NCBI GenBank assembly: GCA_002943765.1
Contig: PQWQ01000007.1
Span: 1,180,501-1,244,500 of the forward strand
Reading direction: 5' to 3'
DNA: 64,000 bases
Origin: Psoroptes ovis
Lineage: Eukaryota; Arthropoda; Arachnida; Sarcoptiformes; Psoroptidae
The translations under genes and the position numbers were made by a program. The notes under the pieces were generated by a model. That model was not told the DNA's origin. It saw nothing but the letters and a program-made list of their open reading frames with translations, and ran no database searches. How positions within the stretch are numbered: position 1 is the first letter of the stretch; each line of letters opens with the position of its first letter. This document shows positions 23,739-35,575 of this stretch, piece after piece.

Positions 23739-23777
<39 letters not shown>

Positions 23778-24726
23778 TCAATTACAAACTTTGAAATTGA
23801 AGATTTTGAGATTTTGAAAATGTATTCATCATCATCATCATCATCATCATCATTGTTCAATGATAATAAATGTAGATCATCATTTGATCTGATTTGTTCA
23901 TTGAATTTTAAACTGAAAGATGTTTCAAAATGTCTTTGAATGTCTGTAATTGTTGAACAATTAAGAACGATGATGATGATCCACCACATGATCTTCTTCA
24001 TCATAGAAAAAAATGAACTGAATTGAATTGAATTTGAAACCGAAATCAAAATCAAAAAAAATAAATCCGATCAACTAATCGGTCTAATTCAATCGTTAAA
24101 CAAACACATTGAAATTGAATCTTTGAATTATCTTTTCTAAATGAATGGTTTCAATACATTCAATACATGTTTTTGAATGATCAAAATAATAAAATGGTAT
24201 ACGCCCGGCATTTAACAATGATGATGATGATGATGATCTGGATGTTGATGATGATAATGTTATGATTATAATAATAATCGGTACAGATGTGTGTTTTAGA
24301 CACACCTAATAATAAATATACGATGAACAAAGTGTATATGAAATAATGTGGATATCTTCGACATTACTAATATATTAATAATAACTTCCGATTAGCTTTA
24401 TTATGGAATTTATTCGTATTATTTCTTAAAACAATGAATTAATCAATGATATTGAATCGATTTCATCTATTTTTGATTGATATTATTATAATCAGATCAC
24501 AGGTATTTTATTGATTGATAAATCAATCAATTGATTGATTGAATGAACCACGAATTGATTATCAGGTAGCCACGCAAATAAAAAAAATTAATTAAAACTC
24601 AAAAATTCATCCATTTACTTAAAACTAAAAATCGAAATCAAAAATCAATGTGTATTCTAATTTCAAAGGAAATTCGGGTGAAAATCTATCAAATTTCGAA
24701 AAAAAAAATGAAAACAAATTCAAATA
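22848..24726. other. gene-free microsatellite-rich DNA
   Basis: (CAA)n at about 23411-23431, (TAA)11 at 23744-23776, (TCA)9 at 23826-23852 and (GAT)n at about 24218-24237. A small GC-rich island at about 23536-23580 contains GGCGCC twice, 11 bp apart. Minus-strand readings over these tracts are poly-Ile/Asp/Ser artefacts. Confidence 0.55.
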
Positions 24727-24807
24727 TTAAGTTGTCCGGAAAGTTTTTGCCAGTTATATCATAGAAAATAATTACGAAAATCGACAAAAACTTTTCGGAC
24801 AACCTAA
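24727..24807 (+). mobile_element. mariner-type MITE, core B
   Basis: TTAAGTTGTCCGGAAAGTTTT and AAAACTTTTCGGACAACCTAA flank the type-B core AGTTATATCATAGAAAATAATT. The arms differ at one base (CCGGAAAG versus CTTTTCGG), a mismatch seen in several copies. Confidence 0.9.
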
Positions 24808-25282
24808 TACAATTCAATTGGCAATTCCGAAATGAATTTTCCGCCATATTTTTTTTTCTTCTTAGAATAATTTTCACTTAATAATAATATTTCATAACTA
24901 AGATATCATTCATTGAATTCAATATTTTATTTACTTTCAAACAAATGAACAAATGAACAAGTGTAAGTAAACAGAAAGATCCATATCGAAAGTGAGCATT
25001 GATAATAATAATAATAATTGTGAAAATGAAAATTTAAACGAATAACAAATAGACAAAAAGGATAGATTATTAGATATCAGTGAAAATTGAACAAAAAAAT
25101 TATGTAATAATTGATATTAATAATAATAATAAATGTCGAAAGTAAAAGAAAGTGGAATCGAGTTTTTTCTTTGTTTTAGAACACCTTGAATTTTTTCTTT
25201 CAATTGCAGCAGCAATAGCAAAATTCAGTGAATAAATACATAAATGATAATAATAATAATTATAATCATTAGTGAATATAGT

Positions 25283-25362
25283 TTAGGTTGTCCGAAAAGT
25301 TCATTTCATTTAATCAATAGAGTTGTTCATGAAAATCGGCCAAAACATCACGGACAGCCTAA
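25283..25362 (-). mobile_element. mariner-type MITE, core A reversed
   Basis: TTAGGTTGTCCGAAAAGTTC opens the element, and ATCACGGACAGCCTAA closes it with a damaged inner right arm (AAAACATCACGG). The core is type A in reverse (TTTAATCAATAGAGTTGTTCATG). Confidence 0.88.
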
Positions 25363-25596
25363 TATTTTCAGTTGACTTTGAATTCATATTCAACGAATAT
25401 TGAATTGAATTATGAATAGCCTTCGCGATTATAATCAATAGTTATCATCATTTACCATCATCATCATCATTATTCATCATTTAGCTATTATCATTTAGAT
25501 TCACAATAAGCCATAAACCATAAGCCAACAATTCACAAAGCTCAATGAAAGCTAAAGATCAATGACAATTTGACAATATTTGTAATTTTTGAAATA

Positions 25597-25680
25597 TTAG
25601 TTTGTCCGGAAAGTTTTTGCCGATTTTCATGTGCAATTCTATTCGGATTAAGCGGGATGAACTTTTCGGACAACTATTAA
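25597..25680 (+). mobile_element. mariner-type MITE, core A
   Basis: TTAGTTTGTCCGGAAAGTTTT and GAACTTTTCGGACAACTATTAA bracket a type-A core with one extra G (CTATTCGGATTAAGCGGGATG). The right tip carries a small insertion. It is 234 bp from the previous copy and in the opposite orientation. Confidence 0.88.
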
Positions 25681-27968
25681 TACATAGATACCTGAAGCAC
25701 CAGCAGAATTTATTCTGGTTTATTTGCATTTATTTCAAACTGAAAAAAACAATATTTTCAATCGTAAATTACGAACAATTTCAAACAAAAAAATGCAAAA
25801 GACACTAACGTATCCATTACGAAACAAAACGACAAATATGAACGATGATATCCCTCGAAAAAAAACCAGAAAACCAGTATAACCACCATTGGTAAAAACA
25901 TTGGATAAATTAATGTGAATAAATGACTGAATGAATAAGTGAATAAATGAATAATGAATTGTGAATAATAACAAACAAACAAACAAAACCAAATTAAATA
26001 AATGATGATTGTATTTGATTGAAATAATAATAAAATGAAATAAAATAAAATTTTTTCCATTCACAAAACACAGCGTAAATCTCAGTGTAAAATCTGGTTT
26101 CTCTGGTTTTTTTTTTCAAAAATTCAAAATTCAAAATTATCGTTATTCATTTGTATTGATATTTATTCATTTCAATATTTTTTTTTCTTTTCTTTTCTTT
26201 TCTCCACAAAATAACAATGATTCATTTAATTTACTTAAATTTTTGTTTTGTACCTCTTTGAATATTTTCTATTGATCATTGATTGATTGATTTTCATATT
26301 TGAAATTTGAAATTTCATCAATTTATCGCCAATTGTCATTGACATAATCGGAATTTGATTTTTTAGCGCGGAATTTTCAAGGATTTTTAAGGATTTTTAA
26401 AATTTCTCGCATTCCACATGCAATATTTGTAATCAAACGAATGTATTAGCATTATTCGTATTTATATTTATTTATTTTGTTCAAATTCATACCCACAAAT
26501 ATCGATGCGACAATTGACCGAAACAATTCACCAGCCAACAAAGCTGATGCTGCAGCAGCAGCAGCAGCAGCAGCAACAGCATGGCCAAAAGTCATTAGTT
26601 CAGCGCCATACTAACAACATTATCTAATGACGTTGATGATGATGATGATGATGATAATGATAATTATCTTCATACAAATGTTAATAAACAAGTATATAGA
26701 ATCACTTGTCATTTTTCATTCGTCAAATATATTCGTACATTTTCAATTTCATACCTGTTGGACTCTTTCTCTCTCTTTGGTAGACTAAATAAAACATCAA
26801 TTGTTAATGAAAAACAATGGCAATATTTTTTCAATTGGCAATGTTCAACCGAAAAAATATGTCTGATTATGAATGATTATTAATTATACAACAACGACAA
26901 CCTAACAAGATCGACAACCATTTATTCACATTCACAGTGCGATTTCAATACATTTTTCATTTGAAAAATTCAATCGTATTCACATGAGTCAATTGAACCT
27001 CAGTATGGTGTTGTCTATGTTGTTGTTTACCTGTGTTTTTTACCAGTATTCGACCAGTGTTTTATGCTAAAAGCCATACATGTAAGATCAGCCATCCGAA
27101 GAATGTACCGACGAATATAATAAAAATGAATTAATGAAATAAACATTTGATTATTTGAATTATTATTTGTAATAAGAACCTTAGATAGCTTGTATCTTAG
27201 TCTTATTATTTTATTATTATCATTATTTTTAATTAAAATAGATTAACTCATAATGGCTAATAATTAAGATAGTATTCAATTTCATTTCTAATTTTTCATT
27301 TGTTTGTTTGTTTGTTTCAAAAATAGACAAATAAACAAATAAAAAAATGAGCAGACATGAAAATTGAAAAATTAAATTTGAATGATTATGATTCATTTCA
27401 ATTGTTTTCAAATGTTTCTCACTGATTTTTGACTGAATAAAATGGCTGGTGTTTTTTGGTTGTTTTAAACCATGAAATTATCAATTAATTGTAAGGTATT
27501 TAATGTAATGAAAATTTATTTTAAAAAATTTGAAATACCTTTGAATTCAATGAATTTCTTTCTTTTTGATAATTTATCACAATCATCATCATTGTTGTAA
27601 TACGAATGGAACATCATCAAAGTATTATATCATTATTCACAAATGACAAATGTACATAACAACAGGTCAAGCAAAAAACTTTGGATAATAATAATGATAA
27701 AGGTCGTATATACTTGTATTGAAAAGGTTTTCACGCATTAGACTCGCATTGAAACATGCATTTCGGTGCATTTTATGTTTTTTAGTTTCAAACAAACATT
27801 TGTGATTTATACAATCATAACCAACAACAGGTGATTCACACATTATCAATCATTTATTTGTTGTTTATTTGCACTTAAAATGTCCCTAACTCTTGAATAA
27901 AAAACCAAAGTTATCTTGTCAAATATCAAATTTGAAAAAATCAAGATTTTGATGTTCAAATTTTTCGA
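25681..27968. other. gene-free DNA, start of an 8.4-kb MITE-free interval
   Basis: The stretch has AT-rich sequence, a CAG tract (26553-26579), (GAT)n at about 26634-26655 and TTTGTTTG near 27298-27315. No MITE of either family lies between 25.68 and 34.1 kb. Confidence 0.55.
26505..26627 (+). CDS. short ORF with polyglutamine, doubtful
   Basis: The 40-codon ATG frame holds nine consecutive Gln (seven CAG, one CAA, one CAG) between MRQLTETIHQPTKLML and HGQKSLVQRHTNNII. The non-repeat part is polar and less A/T-biased than its surroundings, so it might be a short exon or micropeptide. I see no convincing splice sites. A chance frame over a CAG microsatellite is the simpler view. Confidence 0.15.
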   Translation: MRQLTETIHQPTKLMLQQQQQQQQQHGQKSLVQRHTNNII

Positions 27969-27980
27969 TGCGCATGCGCA
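27969..27980. promoter_or_regulatory. NRF-1-like palindrome TGCGCATGCGCA
   Basis: This is a perfect 12-bp palindrome identical to the core of the animal NRF-1 (fly Ewg) consensus. CpG-bearing 12-mers are rare in DNA this AT-rich. It lies 47 bp before an E2F-like palindrome and 125 bp before an ATG. Confidence 0.5.
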
Positions 27981-28026
27981 GAAAAATTTCAAAGATTCGA
28001 AAAAAATTCAAATTTTTCATACAATT

Positions 28027-28038
28027 TTTGGCGCCAAA
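28027..28038. promoter_or_regulatory. E2F-like palindrome TTTGGCGCCAAA
   Basis: This is a perfect palindrome fitting the E2F/DP consensus (TTTSSCGC). It sits 56 bp before the ATG of the ORF at 28094. In animals this class of site marks promoters of cell-cycle and housekeeping genes. Confidence 0.5.
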
Positions 28039-28093
28039 CAATTTTCTCATCAATCAAACGATTGTTTAGATTGATTTAATTGAAATTTTTTCG

Positions 28094-28468
28094 ATGATTT
28101 TTATTTTTATTTTCAAATACATCAATTTTTCTCTTCGATCGGTGCATTCAAATGACAGAAATTTCTATTTTTCTTCATTTGAAATAAGAGAAAACATTTC
28201 GACAACATTTCCTTTTCAATCAACGACTACAACATCTACAGCAGCAGCAGCAGCAGCAACAACAACAACAACAACAACAAAAATCCTATGCCAATCATCA
28301 TCATCAATGATGTGCTTGTTTTTTAAATGTTTTTTCAAAGAAAATGAAAATTATTATTATTATTTATTTCATTTATTTATTTACGTGTTCATATTGATGA
28401 TAAATACGTTCATTTCATTATTATTATTATTATCATTAGTGAAACATTATATTCAATTGGTCTTATGA
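28094..28468 (+). CDS. hypothetical ORF, 124 codons, downstream of NRF-1/E2F-like sites
   Basis: The ATG frame runs from 28094 to a TGA at 28466-28468. Layout: hydrophobic start, then SLRSVHSNDRNF, then a Thr/Ala/Ser block (about residues 44-70, from a GCA/ACA microsatellite), a short Cys/Phe part, and a hydrophobic C-terminal segment (about 90-120) that could be one membrane span. No family is recognised. For it: the two palindromes just upstream, and AATAAA at 28511-28516, 43 bp past the stop. Against it: the composition follows the microsatellites. It may instead overlap the first exon or 5' UTR of a spliced gene. Confidence 0.22.
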   Translation: MIFIFIFKYINFSLRSVHSNDRNFYFSSFEIRENISTTFPFQSTTTTSTAAAAAATTTTTTTKILCQSSSSMMCLFFKCFFKENENYYYYLFHLFIYVFILMINTFISLLLLLSLVKHYIQLVL

Positions 28469-31400
28469 CAATTGAATCCTTCAAAATACACACAGACAAA
28501 CAAACAAAAAAATAAAAGACAACAAAAAGAAAAATTTAAAAACAAAAAAAAAATGCATTGAAATAACATCAATAACAATAATAATAACAGTAATTTTGAA
28601 AAATGTAGAAAAATATTCATTTATTTATTTCATTGAATCATACATATAAACATATACGCAATATATTTCGTATATGAACATGAAAATATATGAAAATGTT
28701 TTCCTATCATTTATTCAATTCAATTTATTTAATAATTGTATTTCAATTAAATAAAATAAAATAAATAAATAAAGAAAAAATATGAAAGAAATTCGTATTG
28801 TTTTTGTTCAATTAATAAAAGCAATGCTGCTTATTGTTGTTGTTGTTGTTTTGTGTTAAAGCATCAAATACATATTCATATTTATATTTATGTTCAATTC
28901 AATTGAGTGTTTGGTATTGTTCTATCGTTGATTGTGGTGATGATGATGATGATGAGGACATTCATTGGAAATTAATAAATGAATGCATGAACAACAATAA
29001 ATTGTAGATGCAAAAATCAATACAAATACAAAAATAATAATGAATTAATACAAGAATGGAAAAAAATGAAAATACAAATAATTATTATGATGAATAGAAT
29101 GAATAACAAACATCGATGAACAACTGTACATAACAACTGCAATTATTCGAAGAAGAAAACAAAAGATAAAAGGATTGTGGAGGAAAAATAAAAGAAGATA
29201 TTTTAAGGAAGAAAAGATGCGCAATTTGATTGCGATTCGCAGCTAGTTATAGCGATATATGAATTAATCAAAGAAAATTTGAGAAAATTCCAAAGAATAT
29301 CAGAATCGTATCATAGAAACAAATATTTTGAAATAGTTCAAAAGAAATGGACCACAAAAAACCAAACAACATAATTGAAATGATCCGTCCAATTTCATCA
29401 ATTAATTAATCATCAAATTAATCAATTTACTAATTGATTAATTAATCATCCAATTAATCACTTATTTAATTATTTCATTAATTAATCAGTGGGATACATT
29501 GAATATAAATATGAATAAATTGATTTTGATTAAAATTTCATCGATATTTTATTTTATTTTTTTTGAATTTTTCCTGCATAAATGAAGGCTAATTACTGAT
29601 GTGTTGTTGCTATTTTTATGAGTAAAGGCAACGCGCAAGCAATGAAATAACAGAGAAGAGAAAGAGATGATGAATAAATAATGATGATTGAAGAGTAAAA
29701 AAAGAGTTGAAATTAATTACAATTGTAATATCGTGTATGAGGATTGAGGATCGAAAAATTCATTCATTGAATTTTATTTATTTATTTTAAAGAAATACAA
29801 ATGTTTACAAGAATTTGAGGTTTAAAAGGTTTGAAAGGTTGCAGAAAGTACGAATGAAAATTGACAAAAAATTTTTTTTTTTCATATTTCGTCTCAGCTC
29901 AGACAAATATTTTCAAATATATTTTGCATACAAACAACAACAAACAGCAAAACATCAAAAACAACAAATACAACAAAAACAAACAAGGACAAATTACAAA
30001 TAAATAAATAAATAAATATTATTTCTATTTTACATGAACACACACATATATATTTGATTAAAATACATGATTGAAATACATTGAAATTACATGTAAAAAA
30101 AATTCAAGTACATTTTAAAATAATTAAAATATTTTTAAATGAAATGAAATAAGCGAATGAATGAACAACAAATAAATAATGGAAAATAATCAGGATTGAT
30201 TGAGTAACAAGATGTAAATACATCGAAAACATCAACGACGATGACAACAAACATCAGCAAACAACCAAAATTGACAATTGTCATCGTTGACAATCGCAAT
30301 TGTAATCAATTGATTGATAAATGAGTCTCGAAATGAATTAATTAATGCTTGTTAACTTGTTGATATTTTTGACATTTTTCTTTCAACACAAATATATCAT
30401 TGTGCATCTTTCTCATATGAGGTTATACATTCATGAATTTGATGAAACATTCTGGGTTATTTTTATGAATTTCTTCGATTTTAAATAACACTAAATATTT
30501 TCATTCATCAATTGAGTATTCAAAGTGTTTGAATTTTCAAGAAAAAAAAAGAATTATTATTATTATTCAATTCATTCAATTTGATTTGAATTTATAAATC
30601 AAATTGAATGATTTCACAAAAATTGAATTGAAAATTTTTGAAATTGAAAAATCAAATTCTGATTTTTGGCAAAAATAAAAATAAATATTTTCAATGATTG
30701 TTGTTCGATTCGCTTTATGAAAACAAAGCAGAAATATAAAAATTCTTGAATTCTTGATTTGATTTAAAAAGTTATTTTGTTGAATATTTCTGGGAAAATT
30801 TGAGAAATTCTGGGGAAAGTTTTTCGAAAATTTTAGCCCAGATTTTTCTTGAAAATTTTCTCGAGAATTTTTCCTTAAAAAATTGTAACTCGAAAAGTTT
30901 AATTTTAAAATATGATTTCATAAGAAAATTCACCGACAATCTTGACTTATCTATATCACTATTCAATAATTGCGATCGGAATTCAAATGATTCCTTGATT
31001 ATTGGATATCGATAATTGATTTAGATTTTTACGGCAAATAATAGCATGAATCAATTAAATTTCATTTGAAAATATACTGAAAAATTTAATTATTTTCCAC
31101 CTTCGAATCTTTGGAAAAGAAAAATTTTCAAATTGATAATCATATGTTCATCATTGATTGAAATTGTAATCATTGAACAAACATTGATAGATTCACACTG
31201 AAAAACACACACCCAAATTGATTGACTAATCATTCATTAATGACTGATTAGTCTTTTGAAATTGCAAACAGTAAATGATTTCATCAAATAACAACTTAAG
31301 CAATTTTGAACGCAAATCAATGACATTTTTCTTGCAAGTTTATTTCAAAGTTAAACAATGCTTTATGCTTTGATCAATTGAATGAATCAAGCGAATTCAT

Positions 31401-34105
31401 ATTCGATTTCTATTTTTGAAAATTCAAAACAAGCACAGAGAAGAAATGAAGAAAAACGAGAAAAAACCGCGAAATTTAAATTTTAAAAATTCAAAATCAA
31501 ACTCTTTGATTGTTGGTAAATTTGAATTTTCATTTTCATTTCATCTTTGATGACTTTAACGGAACGTCACCGAATCACAGATTCACTCACAGATATTGTG
31601 CGGAAGCCAAAATCAAAAATTGTTTCAAATGGATTGTGGGCGCTTCTTTGTGCTCATACAAATTATTACAATTAAAAGCGGAAAAAATCATTTTGATCAT
31701 TGTTATAATGCGCTCGATCCGAATACGGTTTCGAATGTTTCAATTTTTACCTAAGTCTCGGAACAAAAAATGAGAGGAAAATCGTACGAAAAAATATATT
31801 TGAATCACTGAACAACTGGAAACCGCAACAATTTGACTTCACAGTTGATTTGCAAGTAGAGATATTTCGGATGATTATTGGTGAATGATGATGATGATGA
31901 AAAGACAGGTAAAAACTCAACGAAAAAAAATGGAAATGAAAATCTTGACTGATTGACTAAATAACTAACTGACTGAATGACTGAATGAATGATTGACGTA
32001 TTTGTGTGACTTCGAAATATTTGCATTTCGAGTGCATGATGTTCATTGTGTATTTAAAAGTGTGTATGGTGAACCAATACAATGAAGCACTAGTGAACAT
32101 TTGACACTACGGAAGAGATGGATATGAATATTGTGCGTACAGCTCTTACGAATCGTATGGTATCGAGCTCTTGTTTCGTTTGTTTTGTTTGATTGAATAT
32201 CAATAAATGATCCGAACAAATGAATGATTAGATGAAAAATTTTGATTTTGAATGGAGAAATATGAAAATAAATATTCAAATCAATGAATTAATCAAATGA
32301 ATCGATTGAATGATCGAATGATTCAAGAGAGAGAAACATCAATCAAAATCTATTTGAAATATATTTATGAAAATCAAACAATATTTTGGCCAATTTTCGA
32401 CCGATTTTGGCCAATATTTGACCAATTACTTTGATCTTTTCTTGACGTATTTTGATTAGATTTGTTATTTCAAGTAAATATCTTTGAAAACATTGAATTT
32501 TGCTGCAAAAATTCGTTGTATCAAAGACACAAAGACATTTTGCTTTTGTTCAGCGAAAAACACGTGATATTTCTTTTTTTGAAGAAATCAATTTCCATCC
32601 AATCGTCTTTTCCCATATTCCGCTGATTTTAAGCATGTTCAAACTCATTGAAAGTGTTTATAATTAATTAGTTAAAATTCATTTATTTCAATTCACATTG
32701 AAAAAACAATAAAATACAGGTGATATTTAGAGAGTATATAATCAACAAACAGCATACAAACACACTCATACATACACACTTATACAATGGTGCAATGTTG
32801 ATTGATGTTTTCACACAAACAAACAAATATTTTTCATTTAGAATTACAAACACACACACAGAGAAACATATAGACACATGGACAAGGACAAATGAGCTCT
32901 CTCATTTTATTTCATATCTTGTTGAACAAATACAATCATCATCATCATTAGACATTAGAAGAAATACAAGAAATATTGTAAAAAAAAACATTTTAAATAA
33001 ACATTAAAATCAATTAAACAAAAATGAAATTGAATTCTATTGCATCGCTTGCAATATATAATATTTGAGGAATTTTGAATTTATGAAAAATTTAACATTT
33101 TATTATTTTGGATGAAAAATAAATAAGAAACAAATTGAATGAAATTTTGAATAAAAATGTCCATTGTTTTTCATTGTTTTTCATTGCTTTTCCATAGAAA
33201 TCTTGAAAATTTCGAAAATCGCTCAGAAATCATTCATTTATTAGCCCGTTTATCTCTGTGATACATTTATTTTAGAATGCAAAAACCAATTACCAAGGTA
33301 TTTTTCGCTTGAAAAATGATTTAAAATATCTCAATAAACACAATTGTCTTTGTGTATTTTATATTGAATGAATCGATGATCTAAATTGAAATATATTTAT
33401 TTTTAAAATCAAATTTTGAAATTGAATCAAAGCGAAACAAATCTATGTATTCAATTATACCTGTATGTGTATGTATAACATTCAATACATCAAAATACAA
33501 TTGAATATTGAAACGTTTACCTGTGTATATTATGATTCGCATATGTTTCGTATTATAAATATTGAAATAATTGAAACTTGATTTCATATCACTTGACTCT
33601 TTGAATATCAAACAAACAAAAAGAAAAAAAAAAGTATAATCTTTCAATTTTTAAAATTTGAAAATTTAAAAAAAAAGAAAGAAAGATTGAAAGAGTAAAA
33701 GAGTTGACATTTCAAACAAAATATATTCAAACAAACAGACAAATAATAATAAATAATAAAACATATTATTATTATTTAGTTTATGGGATGTTTCCACAAA
33801 ATATCGAGTATTTATCTTGCCTTTTTACTATATTAAATATTGAATCAATGCTTGCAAAGTTTAAATCATTTCATCACCATCCACCGCCACCATTATGGAT
33901 CCATAACAATGGTATTAACAATTTTCAATAATAATAATCATAATCATTGACTTTAAATTCATTCATTCATTATTATTATCAAATAGAGGCATTTATTAAA
34001 AGCATTTATTGTAACAATAAATTATTTTATAGTAAAAAATAAAAAAATATTAAATACACACTTGGATATATGTGTATTTACTTATGCATAATATTTGATT
34101 TGATA
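28469..34105. other. 5.6-kb stretch without a recognisable gene
   Basis: AT-rich DNA with ATTAATCA/TTAATTAA runs (about 29395-29490) and AAATAAATAAATA near 30000-30017. Readings at 30772-31015, 31510-31773 and 33381-33931 show no domain. A short phased T-tract stretch (TTTTGGCC/GACC, T-tracts at about 32384, 32394, 32405 and 32417) resembles the 2.7-kb array. Confidence 0.5.
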
Positions 34106-34229
34106 TACAGGATTTCAAGTTTTGATTCGAGGTTTTAAAATTAAATTTCGTAGTTTTACAGTTTCGAAATTCTATTCGAAACTACGAAAATTAATTTTAA
34201 AAACCTGAATTAGAGTTTTGAATCCTGTA
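34106..34229. mobile_element. second MITE family (CAGGGTTTCAAG), short form
   Basis: The 124-bp palindrome begins TACAGGATTTCAAGTTTTGATTC and ends GAGTTTTGAATCCTGTA, with TA at both tips. GAAACTACGAAAATTAATTTT in the right half mirrors the left half. A substitution in the left tip (CAGGAT) is matched on the right (ATCCTG). Confidence 0.88.
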
Positions 34230-35493
34230 TCAAATATTACAAATAAATATCACTAATAACTACGACAACAACGATTATCAGCAGTAAAATGACTAAAAAT
34301 CAATGATATTCAATCATATATGTGTGTGTGTGCGTGAGAGAGACGGAGCATCATTACATTAACCATTTACAGTTATTCATTTATATTTATAAATTTATAA
34401 ATTTATTTATTGTTATAAATTACAATTGTTTTGTGCATATTTATTCACACACACACATCTGGCCTACATAATAAATATATATTTCATACATTGAATAATA
34501 TCTCGAAAATAATTATAATAATTTGAACCTTTTTCATCCTTTTGTTCAACGATTTCTCTTTCATTTTTCGAACAAATAATATTGAAGATTTATAAATATA
34601 ATGTATGTATGTGTGTGTGTGTTGGCACATTGTTACGTAATGCTTGGAAAGCTCATAGCTTTGAAATATTACAATTTCAATTTTTACACAATCAAATTTG
34701 TTTGAATTTTTCGTTTCATTTTGTTTGCGATATATATATTTGTATCATATTAGGTTGTCCCATAAGTTCTTGCCGGTTATATCGTAGAAAATCATTAGAA
34801 AAACGGCAAAAACTTATGGGACAACCTAATATATTTGTATCACATACAATTTGTACGGGGATGGATGATACAATTCATTTTTGGTCAAATTTTTAGTCAA
34901 ATTTAGATCAAAAATTTTTCGAAAATTTCAAAATTTTGAATGAAAGGATTGAGGTTTGAAATACACAAAAAAAATTAATAATTTGTTCATTTTTTTTCAA
35001 AAAAAAAAAAAAAAAGATTTTTGGTCAAAGATCATAATCAATGGTCATGATTTTTTTTTTTGCTTTATTTCGTGCTTAAAAGCAAAAGATTTATTTATTC
35101 GAATATCTGGAATTGTGATAGATTGATGAATGCTTATGAAATGATTGAATACATGATGAAAGATGAAAATTTTTTGAAATAATAAACATGTTCAAAATCA
35201 GGTTAAAATTTGTTTCAACAAAAAAAAAAAAAAAAAAAAAATTAGGTTAATTTCAAACCAAATGGAATATATGTGTATGATTTTTTGTTGGTCGGTATTC
35301 AAATTCATTTGGGGGTTTTTTTTCAGAGGTGAATGAATGAATATTAGAATATTCGAGCCAAGGTTCCTTTTTTGTTTGAAACAGAAGTGAATTAAATTTT
35401 AATTCTTGCGAACCTTTGCGAATGACGAATCCAGAATAGTCAAAAAAAAAACAATTATTTCATTTGAATATTCATTTTAAAAAAAAATATAAA
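34230..35493. other. gene-free DNA around a MITE
   Basis: The stretch holds TG/GA microsatellites near 34320-34345, TATATTTATAAATTTATAA palindromes near 34382-34404 and a 22-base poly(A) at 35220-35241. A MITE lies at 34750-34829. No gene. Confidence 0.55.
34750..34829 (+). mobile_element. mariner-type MITE, core B, CCCATAAG arms
   Basis: TTAGGTTGTCCCATAAGTTC and AACTTATGGGACAACCTAA match perfectly over the tip. The core is the archetypal GGTTATATCGTAGAAAATCATTAG. The flanks are ATATTTGTATCA-like on both sides. Confidence 0.94.
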
Positions 35494-35575
35494 TTTGGTT
35501 GTCCACAAAGTTTTTGCTGATTTTAAATAGCAATTCCAATGATTAAATCGACAAAAACTTTTTGGACAACTCAAA
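35494..35575 (+). mobile_element. mariner-type MITE, decayed
   Basis: TTTGGTTGTCCACAAAGTTTT and AAAACTTTTTGGACAACTCAAA give good arms with altered tips. The core (GCTGATTTTAAATAGCAATTCCAATGATTAAATCG) looks like a diverged type A. Confidence 0.8.

Noticed and set aside
23711..24055. 114-codon minus-strand ORF
   Set aside because: It is dominated by poly-Ile and poly-Asp from (TAA)n and (TCA)n tracts, with no domain.
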